This document shows, one piece after another, positions 1 through 10,776 of a DNA stretch of 64,000 bases. Under the pieces are notes generated by a model, which searched no databases, was not told the DNA's origin, and saw only the letters and a list, made by a program, of their open reading frames with translations. The DNA is taken from positions 10,285,119 to 10,349,118 of the forward strand of contig NC_047075.1 of NCBI RefSeq assembly GCF_902459465.1, in the 5' to 3' direction. This DNA is from Asterias rubens. Taxonomy: Eukaryota > Echinodermata > Asteroidea > Forcipulatida > Asteriidae. Positions within the stretch are counted from its first letter, which is position 1, and each line of letters begins with the position of its first letter. Made by a program: the position numbers and the translations under genes.

Positions 1-820
1 CAACAACAACAAACATACTCTCATATTCATCATTTTATTAATTGATAGAGAGTAACAAGTTTTCTTTAAGAGTCGCTAAAACACATAGTTCAACTCAGGT
101 TCGAAGTGGTAAACCGCTTTGGGGCGACGTTTTGTTGTGTCTGAATTTCAATCTTTTTGAAAAAGACCATGGATGAGTAAACGTTTGTAGTCGTTCAAAA
201 AGTGTTTTTTTTTTGTTTCGTTTAATCTAAGGCTAACACATAATTAAGAGTAACACGTTTAAACTAAAATAACAACCAAAGGAGAAACCTTCGTCACAAT
301 GGCCATTCTTAAACACTCCGACAAAAAAAAAAAGCGTACGAAGCCTTTCAATAATTTTTTCTAATCCATATTTTTCATACTTAAATGAGTAAAACGCGAA
401 CAACTGTTTGAATTAGCATATCACAATGAATGTGATATCTGTTTCATCAGAATTTAACCACACATTAACAATTTCAAACAGGAATGTCACTGTTTTAGTA
501 TTCTGTTTTCTATCACATATTCGGATAACTGTGTGTATTATCTATGGTCCACACAGAAGACCTCAAGATTAAGACAGGTGTTCGCGCAAAAACAGTTCAC
601 ACAAATTTGATATCCGGTTCATCAAATTCAAATCACACTTTCAGCACACGTCTTTCGTCAATCAAAAAGTTTGTTTGTGTAATATAGGCTAACACAAATA
701 CAACGAAGAGTTACATATTTAAGTAATTGAAGATAAACCTACGTTATAATGTCATACCTTAAACATTCCAACAACAGCGAATGTAAGTAGGATTTGAAAC
801 TTTGCATGGTGGAAGTAAGA

Positions 821-1007
821 TATAAAAAAGTTTGCGGTAACACCATGTAATAACAATCTCTAAATGAGTTGGGGTGGTCCAGCATACTCCAGAAGACGAT
901 CAGAGCATACTGATCGAAACGTCGAGTTAATCCAACGGTTCTTTTCAGAACCACCCCAACTCATTTAGAGATTGTTATAACATGGTGTTACCGCAAACTT
1001 TTCTATA
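821..1007. mobile_element. Hairpin element with long inverted arms
   Basis: The arms at 821-877 and 951-1007 are near-perfect inverted repeats (left contains tttgcggtaacaccatgt, right contains acatggtgttaccgcaaa). The ~73-bp loop carries a hammerhead-like core. The end motif catggtgttaccgcaaac recurs at about 22605, next to a second hammerhead motif, so both belong to one family, probably Penelope-like. Confidence 0.65.
886..927 (+). ncRNA. Degenerate type I hammerhead ribozyme motif
   Basis: In order: stem I strand ACTC (886-889), core box CAGAAGA (890-896; consensus CUGANGA, so one substitution at U4), stem II GATCAG/CTGATC (898-903, 910-915) with loop AGCATA, GAAAC (916-920), GTC (921-923) as the expected cleavage triplet, and stem I return GAGT. 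Penelope-like retroelements are known to carry such minimal hammerheads. The U4 change should make this copy inactive. Confidence 0.55.
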
Positions 1008-1792
1008 ACAGCGAATGTGTTAAGTAGCAGTACGCAAATGTGGTATCATGCTGTTGTACTAATTTCGCAATCATTCCGTCTGATCCATTTTTTTTTGTCT
1101 TTCTCAGTTTGTTAAACTAAAATTGACACACAAAATATTAGATTAAAATAATTAGGCATATCAAACAAAGAACTACCTTTTTCAAATTATACTTTCTTGA
1201 ACACTCTGACAACAAATACTGTTTGAATCAGCGGTTGTGATATCCACTTAATATTCAAATTTAAACCGCACATCGCGTACTAGAATAAAGGAAAATTGCT
1301 AACGTGCTGGCTATCACTTCTTATGCTAAATCGTTCGTGCATTATTATTATTTATATACTTATTATTATTATTCTTAAGTGTTTTTCTTTCTAAGGCTTT
1401 CACAAATGAAATGAAAAGTTGGACAAATAAGTCAAGTGCAAGAGAAACCTTCGTCACCGCAGTCCGCAAATTTAGTATGATCTTGATAAATTTAAGCTAC
1501 ATTCGTATTAATCCTGAATAGGAAAGCTGCTGTTACACTGATAATTGTACTGTTTTTTATTTTTATTTTATTTATTTATGTATTTATTTTTTTAATTAAG
1601 GTTTACACAACAAGTATTCGACTTAGATATATGTAATCATATTAAAAGTGAACAACATTTTCAAAATGTAATTTCTTAATTACTCTGACAACAACAACTG
1701 TCACAGTGACTTAAACATTTCACAATTAATATCACATCCACTTCATTCAAATCACCTTAAATATTCCAACAAAGGGTAGGTTGCTGTTGTAC

Positions 1793-1797
<5 letters not shown>

Positions 1798-1836
<39 letters not shown>
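1798..1836. repeat. Poly-T tract
   Basis: About 39 consecutive T residues; simple repeat, perhaps a reverse-oriented retroelement tail. Confidence 0.9.
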
Positions 1837-1839
<3 letters not shown>

Positions 1840-2558
1840 TTACACTCCGGGGTCAAAGTTTGAACTACTTAAATTTTTTTTTTTTCTACAATCTAAGGAC
1901 CACACAAATTTACAAGCAATTAAAAAAGTCTCTTTTGTTAACATAATAATCGTTCTTAAAAATGTACCGTCTTCAACACTCTGACGACTACAAGTGTTAG
2001 CAGTTGATAATTTACAAGATAACCCCTTCATCGAATTTAATTCACACTTTCAGGAAACTTATTTAGTCAGTCGAACAGTGCTCTGATTTATTTATAAGGC
2101 TAACACAAATAAATTTAAGAGTTATATAACTAAGTAAAAAGCAAGAGAAACCTTCGTCACAATTTCCTTTCTTAAACATTCCTTCAACGACAATTTTTTT
2201 AAGTAGCAGTCCGCAAATTTAGTATCAACTTTACAAATTTGAACAACATACTCATTAGTCCTGAACAGGGAATTTGTACTGATCTTTTCAATCATTTCTT
2301 CTGATCCATTTTGTTCTTGATTAGTTTTATACATAAAGTTGTACACAACCAAGTATTTGATTTAGATAATAAGGCATAACGAAAGAGAACAACCTTCTTC
2401 CTAATGTATTTTCTAAAACACTCTAACAACAACAACTGTTTGGATAAGCAGTTGAATATGCTATGTCAGATTTTTGGCCCCAAACATTAAAAACAAATAT
2501 ATTTTTTGAGTGAATGGTATTTCAAAGAGTATCACCCGCTCAAACGAAAACAAGTTTA

Positions 2559-3091
2559 ACTTCTATTTTTAATGGTCAGGAACCATGACAAACATTTAAA
2601 ACGTTTCTTATAATTGGTCACGTGATATATTGTTGGGATCCCGACAAAAACTAATTTGGAGCACTTTATTTTACTGCTACTAATAATTGGCAGATATTAT
2701 CTAGCAATGGCTCAAATGAAAGCTTGTAACTTTCTCAACCCCCATCAAAATACCTATTTAATTTTAAATCACAATTTTTGGGTAAAATCGGCAAAAAATC
2801 TGACATGGGATCTTTGAAAAAAAAGTGAAATCGGGCTTCATCAAAACAAGAAACACGTTGTTATTTTTATTTAATTTTGTATTGTTTGATTTTGTTCCAC
2901 AACGAATGGCAAAGTTACAGTTTAGCAATTTCATATCACTTTTCCATTGATCTTTGCAATTATTTATTTCAAACCATTTAGTTTCAAAAAATTAAGTCGG
3001 CATTGTGTATCATCCTGTTTTCCAAAATGTTTGACCGAAAAACAAAAATTTCATAACTTCTGCCATAACTACTCGCGAGTCCTTGCAACAA
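2559..3091. repeat. ~530-bp duplicated block, copy 1
   Basis: Nearly identical to 6187-6711 in the same orientation, from ttttaatggtcaggaaccat to gcgagtccttgcaac, with a small indel near 2603/6228 and few substitutions. No coding capacity seen. The two copies bracket the FReD gene at 4134-5117. Confidence 0.85.
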
Positions 3092-3278
3092 CAAATGCTT
3101 TGAGTCCGCAAATTAAGTATCATCTCAACAATTTTAAACTGCATACGTATTCTTCCTGGATAGGACATTGTTGTTGTACTTATCAATACTATCTGCTGGT
3201 CCTTTTTTCTTTGGATGGGTACATGTTTGTAGTCAAATGAGAAGTGTTTTAATACAATTAAGGTTAACACAAAAACAA

Positions 3279-3622
3279 TTAAAGGCAGTGTACACTATTG
3301 GTAATTACTCAACATAGTTTTTGGCATTAAACCTTTCTCGGTGACGAGTAATGGGGAGAGGTTAATGGTAAAAAACATTGTGAGAAACGGCTCCCTCTGA
3401 AGTGCCATAGTTTTCGAGAAAGAAGTATTTTCCCACGATTTTGATTTCGAGACCTCAAGTTTAGAACTTGAGGTCTCAAAATCAACCATCTAAACGCACA
3501 GAACTTCGTGTGGCAAGGGTGTTTTTTCTTTCATTATTATCTCGCAAGTTCGATGACCGTTTGATTGATTGAACTGTGAAGGCTAGTCTTTGACAATTAC
3601 CAATAGTGTCCACTGCCTTTAA
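3279..3622. mobile_element. MITE family A, full copy
   Basis: Begins TTAAAGGCAGTG and ends CACTGCCTTTAA, giving ~20-bp inverted ends (cagtg-acactattggtaatt) with TTAA at both borders. The middle has a hairpin around a gaggtctc palindrome (about 3447-3482). TTAA borders are typical of piggyBac-type insertion, but the tips do not show the usual CCC start, so the superfamily is open. The same family recurs more than a dozen times in this window. Confidence 0.8.
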
Positions 3623-4133
3623 GGCTTAGCTAATTAAGTCAATTTTAAATGAACAAACTTCTTCAATTAGGTTTCTCAAACACCCCGTCGACCAAAGACT
3701 GAAGTAAAGTTTAACCCTTATAATTTACAAATGTTTGTATTTACTGTTATTTTCCCATATCAACTGTATTTAACTTGAATTTGTTTAATGATGTGTGTTA
3801 TCATTGTTGTTAGTGATTTTTTGTTTTTGAATCCGAAAAATAATAACCCGGTTCCCCGACCTTCATCAAACTAGGCAAGGTTAATACATGTAATCCATAC
3901 TTGAAGGCAACTTGTTATGTGTGATACTTATCTTTATTACCATACCAAATTCTTAATTAAGTACGTGGAAAGTAAGTTTGACGTCTGAAACATTTAGGAG
4001 CAACTAAACGCGAACCATAAGTAAATGCTCTGTTAAGTTTGTCTGTATATGGGTCGCTTATTAATTGGTTCGGTGCCACTCTGTGAGCGTCTGTCTGAAC
4101 CAGGTGCTAATTGTTTGTATAATGAGTTGATAG
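3623..4133. other. Intergenic, 3' flank of first FReD gene
   Basis: AT-rich sequence without a credible gene or recognised repeat. It is the downstream side of the minus-strand gene that ends at 4134. Confidence 0.4.
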
Positions 4134-5117
4134 TTACACAACTTGCCGTATGTTCATGCTGCAACTCTTCAGGGAGTAGTAAAACCCTGTCCAATGGTGC
4201 CACTGAATACCTTGTCCATGCGACACAACTCCCCGATGGTAGTATCTGCCGTTCAGATGAGCCACAAAGCAAGCACCGTACCACCAAGCACCCTTAAACT
4301 GCATAGCACAGTTGTTAATTTTAATATCATTGTCCTGATCCTTCGTTGTGAATGACAAACCATTATGACCAGCCATTGAATCACCTGCTGTACTCTGAAC
4401 ATCATATGAACCAACATGGAGAGTGTACTTGTCACCTGTAACAGCAAACTCACCATATGAAGCCCATGATGTGTTGGACTGCCAATCTCCCATATCTACC
4501 CTGAGCTCCCATTGGCCTGACCCAGTAAGGTCACGCAGGATATCATTCCCTAACCAGAACTCATTACTTAGATCGCCAAACCCAGATTGGTATTCAGTCC
4601 AGTTGCGGTAAAAGTCAACAGAACCATCTTGTCTCCTCTGGAACACGATCCAGCCTCCACCATCAGTCTCCATATCACAGTAAACCCTTACCCCATCAGC
4701 CAGGCTTGTAGGGTAGATTGTGTATATGCCATTGCCACGGTAACCTGCTTGGTAGAAGTTCAGACAACTGCTGTTTATCTTCACATTCGGAATGGCGAAT
4801 GAAGGAGTGTCCACTTGTTCATCAAAGTAGACATTGCCCCGAGATTCGATAAATTCATCAGGGCAGTTTGCTCTTGTGAAATTATTGAACTCACAAATAC
4901 GGTTATTTATTTGGTAGTTGAAAGATGCACATTGTGGGTCCATAACGCAATCTCGCCCACAGATCACATGCGAAGATACAGTCTTTATGCGAAACACATG
5001 ATTCTCCAAGACTCGGTTGGTAGCTTGATACATGGTTGAGATAAATCTCTGTGGATTCTCACTCTGACAATAAAGTACCATGAGTAACAGAGTCAAAGCT
5101 AAGACAATAGCTCCCAT
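4134..5117 (-). CDS. Secreted PAN/apple-like + fibrinogen-domain protein (copy 1)
   Basis: Complete single-exon ORF of 327 residues. Residues 1-19 are a signal peptide (MGAIVLALTLLLMVLYCQS). Residues ~41-85 form a PAN/apple-like Cys module (CGRDC at 53-57, Cys63, Cys75). Residues 118-327 are a fibrinogen-related domain with [11 protein letters not shown] (146-156), FWLGND (187-192), the Ca-site-like KDQDND (259-264), the pairs Cys118/147 and Cys270/283, and AHLNG (286-290). This is the normal FReD length. FReD proteins of invertebrates usually bind acetylated or other glycans outside the cell; that role is inferred here. The start is chosen because the signal peptide begins at this Met and aligns with the paralogues. 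Its signal peptide is identical to that of the gene at 20417, marking the MGAI subfamily. No intron is visible. Confidence 0.9.
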   Translation of the reverse strand: MGAIVLALTLLLMVLYCQSENPQRFISTMYQATNRVLENHVFRIKTVSSHVICGRDCVMDPQCASFNYQINNRICEFNNFTRANCPDEFIESRGNVYFDEQVDTPSFAIPNVKINSSCLNFYQAGYRGNGIYTIYPTSLADGVRVYCDMETDGGGWIVFQRRQDGSVDFYRNWTEYQSGFGDLSNEFWLGNDILRDLTGSGQWELRVDMGDWQSNTSWASYGEFAVTGDKYTLHVGSYDVQSTAGDSMAGHNGLSFTTKDQDNDIKINNCAMQFKGAWWYGACFVAHLNGRYYHRGVVSHGQGIQWHHWTGFYYSLKSCSMNIRQVV

Positions 5118-5560
5118 GATGAAGGTAGTAGTAGTAAAATGTTTCAGACGTATTCACCAAAATAGTGACGTTGCTGAAGGAGCTTGTTGTTTTTGTCCGT
5201 TAAAATTGTTGGTTTCAAATGTAAAATGTGAACACACATCATCAAATTCATGCAGTGTAAAACGTTTGGAAAGCCAGACGTTATTAAAAAAGGAGCTCAG
5301 TTTGCGTTGAACCACCCCTTGTTTCTCGAAAACAGACTGTTTTTGTTATTGTCTCCACTCAGTCAAGTGGCGCTCAAGCTGACAACACAACGGCTACCAT
5401 AGAAACTTGGATTGATTTTTAAATCCTTGCTAGTTGATAACTAAATCATCAAAAAGGAAGGCCATATTCGTGAAGGCTACTTAAATCGGTCAACAAAATT
5501 AAGGCCATTTTATATAATTATGTCCCTCCAACAAAATAAATGGTGCATGGACGCCATAGA
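5118..5560 (-). other. 5' flank of FReD copy 1
   Basis: Immediate upstream region and presumed 5' UTR of the minus-strand gene. No clear TATA element was identified. The stretch just before the ATG (ctactactaccttcatc on the minus strand) resembles the equivalent site of the gene at 20417. Confidence 0.35.
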
Positions 5561-5700
5561 GCACGTAGTAATCATTTGCTCACAAGTTTTATAATACTGC
5601 ATTCGTTCAAGGCAATACTTAATTAAGTTTAGCCAGTTGGGCACTGTATCAATTATTCACGGAATACTGGGCAGACTATATTTATGGGGAAAATACAATT
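5560..5700 (-). promoter_or_regulatory. Conserved upstream module of MGAI-type FReD genes
   Basis: Read on the minus strand, this matches 19880-20030 (upstream of the gene at 20417) and, more weakly, 24970-25125 and 26188-26310 (upstream of the gene at 27153). Shared pieces include a version of tctgccaagtgttccgtaa, then ttgaacgagtgcagta. It sits ~450-580 bp before the ATG. It may be promoter or enhancer DNA, or simply flank carried along in the duplications. Confidence 0.45.
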
Positions 5701-5918
5701 TGTTTAAAGTGTTTTCGAGCAGTTCCTTTGGGCGTAAACTTTAGTTGTCCCTGTTTTTGGGAGCAGGTTATTGTTGCAACTTATTTATTGATACAAGTAT
5801 TTTACATCTTCTACTTTTATGGCAAGTAACGGCTTAAACATAAAGTTACAGCTAAATACTGTTGTCATTTTGAAGACAGCATTCGACTCCAAACCATAGT
5901 ATACAAATGTTGACTGAT

Positions 5919-6032
5919 TCGAGTGCTATGGTTAAAACTATGACTCCCGAGGTGATCCCCGGAGCGTTCTATTTTCCCGAGGCGAAGCAACGGGATCACC
6001 GAGGGAGTAATAGTTTTGACCATTGCACGAGT
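5919..6032. mobile_element. Short palindromic element
   Basis: Inverted repeat: atggttaaaactatgactcc on the left against ggagtaatagttttgaccat on the right, each followed inward by gatccc/gggatc. About 110 bp, no coding capacity; a small foldback or MITE. Confidence 0.55.
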
Positions 6033-6186
6033 AAAAGCAGTCAATATTTGTTTTAAAACACCCCTAACATTTCTAAATACTGTACTATTATTATTAAGTT
6101 ACAGACCTGAATGCTATAATCCACGGACGACGCGAATACAGATTGCAAGAACTTTTACTGCGCTGCATGTAGTGAGTGTCGTTCAA

Positions 6187-6711
6187 CTTCTACTTTTAAT
6201 GGTCAGGAACCATGACAAACATTTGACAAACAAAATGGTCACGTGATATATTGTCGGGATCCCGACAAAAACTAATTTGGAGCACTTTATTTCACTGCTA
6301 CTAATAATTGGCAGACATTATCTAGCAATGGCTCAAATGAAAGCGTGTAACTTTCTCAACCCCCATCAAAATACCTATTTAATTTTAAATCAAAATTTTT
6401 GGGTAAAATCGGCAAAAAATCTGACATGGGATCTTTGAAAAAAAAGTGAAATCGGGCTTCATCAAAACAAGAAACACGTTGTTATTTTTATTTAATTTTG
6501 TATTGTTTGATTTTGTTCCACAACGAATGGCAAAGTTACAGTTTAGCAATTTCATATCACTTTTCCATTGATCTTTGCAATTATTTATTTCAAACCATTT
6601 AGTTTCAAAAAAATTAAGTCGGCATTGTGTATCATCCTGTTTTCCAAAATGTTTGACCGAAAAACAAAAATTTCATAACTTCTGCCATAACTACACGCGA
6701 GTCCTTGCAAC
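6187..6711. repeat. ~530-bp duplicated block, copy 2
   Basis: Direct repeat of 2559-3091 in the same orientation. Similarity stops abruptly after ccttgcaac. The few differences point to a recent duplication or ongoing gene conversion. Confidence 0.85.
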
Positions 6712-6968
6712 TGGTTATGTCATTAACAGCCAGCAGTAACTGACCAAACACCACCACGATTTATATACAAAATAAAAACATAAAACATTCTGACAATAAT
6801 TATCTGGTTTATATTTTGTTTCTAAATAAAGCGATATTTTTACAAATAAATACCCAGAATATTAGGTGTCCACATATTATTTGTATCCTTCAATGTTATG
6901 TTATGAATGGGGGAGGGCAGTATGCGAAATACTGTTGTGTGCTCAGTTTCAGTAAAACTGTTCAGTTA

Positions 6969-7147
6969 AGCCCGGCTCATACCGCATGCTAATGCGAATA
7001 CGAAGCGAATTTGACGTGAATTTGACGTCACAACCCTCCTCTCGCAAGTGAGTTGAACACGGTTCAACTCAGTGCGAATTTCGTTGCGAATTTTGTAACG
7101 TCAACATTCGTATCGCATTCGCATTCGCAGGAAGTATGAACCGGGTT
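6969..7147. mobile_element. PIF/Harbinger-like MITE
   Basis: About 179 bp with ends AGCCCGGCTCATAC and GTATGAACCGGGTT (imperfect inverted repeats), flanked by TTA on both sides (6966-6968, 7148-7150). The interior is rich in gcgaat/attcgc inverted motifs. A 3-bp TTA target duplication fits PIF/Harbinger elements. Confidence 0.65.
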
Positions 7148-7993
7148 TTACACAACGACAATGTTTTCTTGTTATCTAATAGTTTACATAATTGTACTCA
7201 CACGGTATACCGTCAAGCGATCAAACAGTATTGAAGTTGTCGAAATATTCATATAAAATAATTCCTCTCTTGAATTCAAGAGTTGTTAATGTCCATCGTC
7301 TGAACGAATTCGTCCACTTGAAGTGTTTGAACGAAAATGGTTTAAAATTCCAACCAGGCGACTGCTCTTAACACGCATGCATACTAAGTGTGTTTTAAAC
7401 TCGACACTCAGAATCAATTGTTATTCATTGTGATCCTCTGTTTCTAATTTTTTTTTTAAGGGTATAAAAATACAATGCATATTTTTTAGCATTCAAACAA
7501 TCTATTTGTCAATGTATTTTGTATACAGTTATAACATAGGGAAGTTATTGGAGGATGTAGTGTAAACGCGGTGTTAGTCAACTTGGAGCGGATTAGTAGG
7601 GATAACACTGACACCAGTTAATTATGTGTCTGTCTGGCAGGATAAATATGCTTGTTACTTTGTGTTCTCTGACCCGATGATAATAAGCTGCTTAATTTTG
7701 AAGAGAATAAACCTTAAGGACCCTATAATGCCATATGGGCCCCACCATAGGTTAGGATTCGAGCTCCTCCCTAACTGCTGATATTTTTTCTTTGGTGAGA
7801 ATGGACCTCCATTAAACATGGAATCATTCGCTAACCCATTAGCAAAACAAGAACTTCCCAAAAAATGTTTCATCTTCAATTGCATAATAAAATAAATAAA
7901 AGTGTTCACATTTCAAAACAAAACTCCCTGTAAACAATTCATTTTTAGTCCCAACTGCATTTGTTTGACTTTCCCTGGTCAATGAGATGAAAG
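7148..7993. other. Intergenic with a dispersed flank repeat
   Basis: No gene seen. Bases 7668-7770 (tgacccgatgataataag through ttcgagctcctcc) recur in the same orientation at 26005-26112, so this is a dispersed repeat found both 3' of the FReD gene at 7994 and 5' of the one at 27153. Confidence 0.45.
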
Positions 7994-8974
7994 TTACAAA
8001 ACTTGCCGTATTTTCATGTTGCATTTCTTCAGGGAGTTGTCAATTCCTGTGAACCGGAACCATTGTATTCCTTGACCAAGTGGCGCTTTTTGTGGTGGAT
8101 AGTATTTACCGTTCAGGTGAGCTGAAGCGCAGTAATTAAACCACCAGGCACCTTCATGGTCCTCGGCACAATTATAGCCACTTATATCATTGTCCCGATC
8201 CTTCGTTGTAAATGAATAGCCACTGTGGGGTGTCATTGAATCACCTGCTGTACTCTGAGCATCATATGAACCAACGGCGAGAGTGTACTGTTCACCCGTA
8301 ACAGCAAACTCACCATAAGAAGCCCAAGATGTGTTGGACTGCCAATCTTCCATATTTACTCTGAGCTCCCATTGTCCTGATCCAGTAAGGTCACGCAGGA
8401 TGTTATTCCCCAACCAGAACTCATTCTGCAGATCACCAAACCCAGATTGGTATTCAGCCCAGGTACGGTAAAAGTCAACAGTTCCGTCTTGTCTTCTCTG
8501 GAACACGATCCAACCTCCTCCATCTGTCTCCATATCACAGTAGACGTTTAACCCATTAGTCAGACTCGTAGGGTAGATGATGTGTAGACCATTGCTGCGG
8601 TAACCAGCTTGATACAACTCTAGGCAACTGATATAGCGTGTAATGCTGGGTAGTGAACATGACAGAGTATCCACGTTGTCGTCATAGTAGGCACTTCCTT
8701 GAATCTCAAGAAAGTCATCTGGGCTGTGGGCTCTGCTTGCATTATTCAATATACAAATGTTGTTTGTCTGATAGTTGAATGATGCGCACTGTGGATCTTG
8801 AGAGCAGTCTCGCCCACAGATCACAACTGAAGATACCGTCTCCCACTGAAACATATGATTCAGTAAGGCTCGGTTTTCAGCCAAGTAGAATATTTCGATG
8901 AACCGTTGGTTTTCACCCTTGCAGGTTTTTTGTACCATCAAAATCAGAAACAAGATTGCGATCATAACTTCCAT
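7994..8974 (-). CDS. Secreted PAN/apple-like + fibrinogen-domain protein (copy 2)
   Basis: Single-exon ORF of 326 residues. The frame is open upstream to a Met at 9193, but the Met at 8974 is preferred: it begins a hydrophobic signal peptide (MEVMIAILFLILMVQKTC), gives the family length and aligns with the paralogues, whereas the 73-residue upstream extension has no counterpart. PAN-like Cys cluster at ~53-74 (CGRDC, QC, IC). FReD from ~117 with [23 protein letters not shown] and AHLNG; the usual two Cys pairs are present. Oddity: an additional Cys at ~105 in the linker. It belongs to the MEV-type subfamily with the broken copies at 10777 and 15154, all on the minus strand. Confidence 0.88.
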   Translation of the reverse strand: MEVMIAILFLILMVQKTCKGENQRFIEIFYLAENRALLNHMFQWETVSSVVICGRDCSQDPQCASFNYQTNNICILNNASRAHSPDDFLEIQGSAYYDDNVDTLSCSLPSITRYISCLELYQAGYRSNGLHIIYPTSLTNGLNVYCDMETDGGGWIVFQRRQDGTVDFYRTWAEYQSGFGDLQNEFWLGNNILRDLTGSGQWELRVNMEDWQSNTSWASYGEFAVTGEQYTLAVGSYDAQSTAGDSMTPHSGYSFTTKDRDNDISGYNCAEDHEGAWWFNYCASAHLNGKYYPPQKAPLGQGIQWFRFTGIDNSLKKCNMKIRQVL

Positions 8975-9330
8975 GATGAATGTTTGTGGAATATTGTGTT
9001 TCAATACGTCTTCACACTGACAGGTAGTCTTAGACACAGAGGCATCAAATGAACCAGGTGCTTTGTTGCAACAAATTTTAACACAGCAAGCTTTAACCAT
9101 GTTGGGGGAAACAACACACACAAGCTTGGAGACAGACGCCAATATCATATGTGGCGGGTTTTGATTGGCTGTACTGTTCTCGGTCAAGATCATTCAGTTG
9201 CGAATGCAATAACTTCGAATCTAGAATAATAACGATGTTCTCTCTAATGGCAATAACGATTATACAATTAGGTTCATTGTTTGTACCCTATCTGTATGCC
9301 TAGGCAGACCTTCACGTTGAGAATGTTTTG
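8975..9330 (-). other. 5' flank shared by MEV-type FReD loci
   Basis: Upstream of the gene ending at 8974. A stretch at ~9180-9215 (cggtcaagatcattcagttg then tgcaataa) is also found upstream of the broken copy at ~12046-12075 (cggtcaaggtcatttagttt then tgcaataa). Shared promoter or shared duplication flank. Confidence 0.4.
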
Positions 9331-10490
9331 TGGATCGTACAATCAAAACTTACATTGCACAATGTAAAACCACCACAGTTCAGTGCAATTTCAGTGTACA
9401 TGTCTCAAAATAGGCAGAATACTCCGATTTACTGGCAGCGCACATGGATAAGAATAATACCGACTTTAATGCCTTGTATTTGGCAACACAATAGCCAGAC
9501 TTTCATGTTGAGAGGGAATGTTTTTATAAAACACGTTTGTACATTATTGACATAAAGGTTTTCTGAAACTCTGTTACAGCTGTCGAAGATGTAAACAGTA
9601 AACATGAGATAAAACAAAATGCTAATAACTTGGCAAATTATAAGTAATGAGATATTTTCGTCCGTGGTCAAAAATGTCCCCTGGTATCCCAACTCGTGTA
9701 TTAAAACCAGGTGAGCAACAGAGTGTACTGGGCCATATTCAAGCTGTTCCCTTTTGGGCCATTGTTGTCCAGTCCACAGCTGTTGTTCCCTTTCTGTTGT
9801 CCAACATTAGACACAACCTTAGCATGGATTAATCACTCGGATTCATTCATCCGTTTACAATGGTTCACTGTGAGTATGGTAAGGGATATGGCTCAGTGAG
9901 CTCTTAATATAAGAGTATGGTACCCTTGTTTTGGGCATTGGGTATTTCTTTATCCATTTAAACCCATTTTAAGTATGCAGCACCGTCATCCAAATGGGCG
10001 AACGTGTCGCTATTCATTCACAATATTATCAAAGGTCCCCACTTACAGGTTAAAAGTTCTTCAAAATGGTTTTGTTTTTCTCACTTCTTTCATGTTAATT
10101 TAGATTCGGATGAATTGACATTATTGGGTACAATCAAAAATTAATAATTTCAAAATGTCATTCGTTTAAACACTCATGCAGTTGTTTGATTTGTATGATC
10201 AGCAAACAATATTTTGAATGTCCACTCCACAAAATGACTTCCGCAAAATGTGTTTACACACATTTTCATAGTTTTAGTAAATTACTCTCCTATTCTACAT
10301 CAACTTGTCTTTACAATACTTTATGTTGAAGGGCTTCTTATTAAACGCATATGTCGCTAAACGTTCAGAACAACATATATTGGCCACACTAACATGTACC
10401 AACTTACTCCTGAAGAGGAACAGTTATTGTTAAGTGTCTACATGTATAGCCAAACAGTCGTTTACAATATTATTATTATTTTTTTTTCGT
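9331..10490. other. Intergenic, no gene recognised
   Basis: AT-rich. Only short spurious frames. At 9342-9360 a cttacattg-containing stretch resembles the flank repeats at 16120-16140 and 16980-17000 upstream of the FReD remnant at 15154. Confidence 0.35.
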
Positions 10491-10494
10491 ATGT

Positions 10495-10575
10495 ATACAA
10501 TTCGAACCAACGACCTTGTCAAACTATCTGACTACGTACCGAGCTAGACGAGTTGTTACTCAGCAGTGTGGATCT
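10495..10575 (-). repeat. tRNA-derived SINE remnant
   Basis: On the minus strand there is an A-box-like tagctcggtacgtag followed by a B-box-like ggttcgaattg, spaced as in tRNA-derived SINE heads. Short and degraded; not a functional tRNA. Confidence 0.4.
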
Positions 10576-10776
10576 TATAGTATAGATAACAGTGAGCATA
10601 CCTTTATCCGGAAGTTGATTTTTTTCCTCGTGTGTTAAACTGTTAATTTCAAGTGGAGGGTCTTAATTGAACACAAAACAAGTTTCTGATTTGTAATTTC
10701 CCCGGTGGTTCATAAAGGATCAACACGTTCATTATTAATATTTTTTTTTATTCCTAACTCTTAACAGACTTTGAGT

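Larger units (their letters stand above)
1..2440. repeat. Degenerate tandem-like repeat region
   Basis: No gene seen. A loosely conserved block (a version of gagaaaccttcgtcacaat, then cttaaacactctgacaacaa) recurs near 280, 735, 1165, 1650, 1925, 2144 and 2385, with spacings of about 200-480 bp. Between copies similar stretches recur (cgcaaatttagtatcat; gctaacacaaat). Divergence is high, so this looks like an old, decayed repeat array rather than a young satellite. A related stretch appears at 3090-3275. Confidence 0.5.

Noticed and set aside
4143-5310. Plus-strand frames opposite FReD copy 1
   Set aside because: Shadows of the minus-strand gene; no domain content.
8975-9193. N-terminal extension of FReD copy 2
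   Set aside because: The frame is open but has no paralogue counterpart and would bury the signal peptide 73 residues inside.
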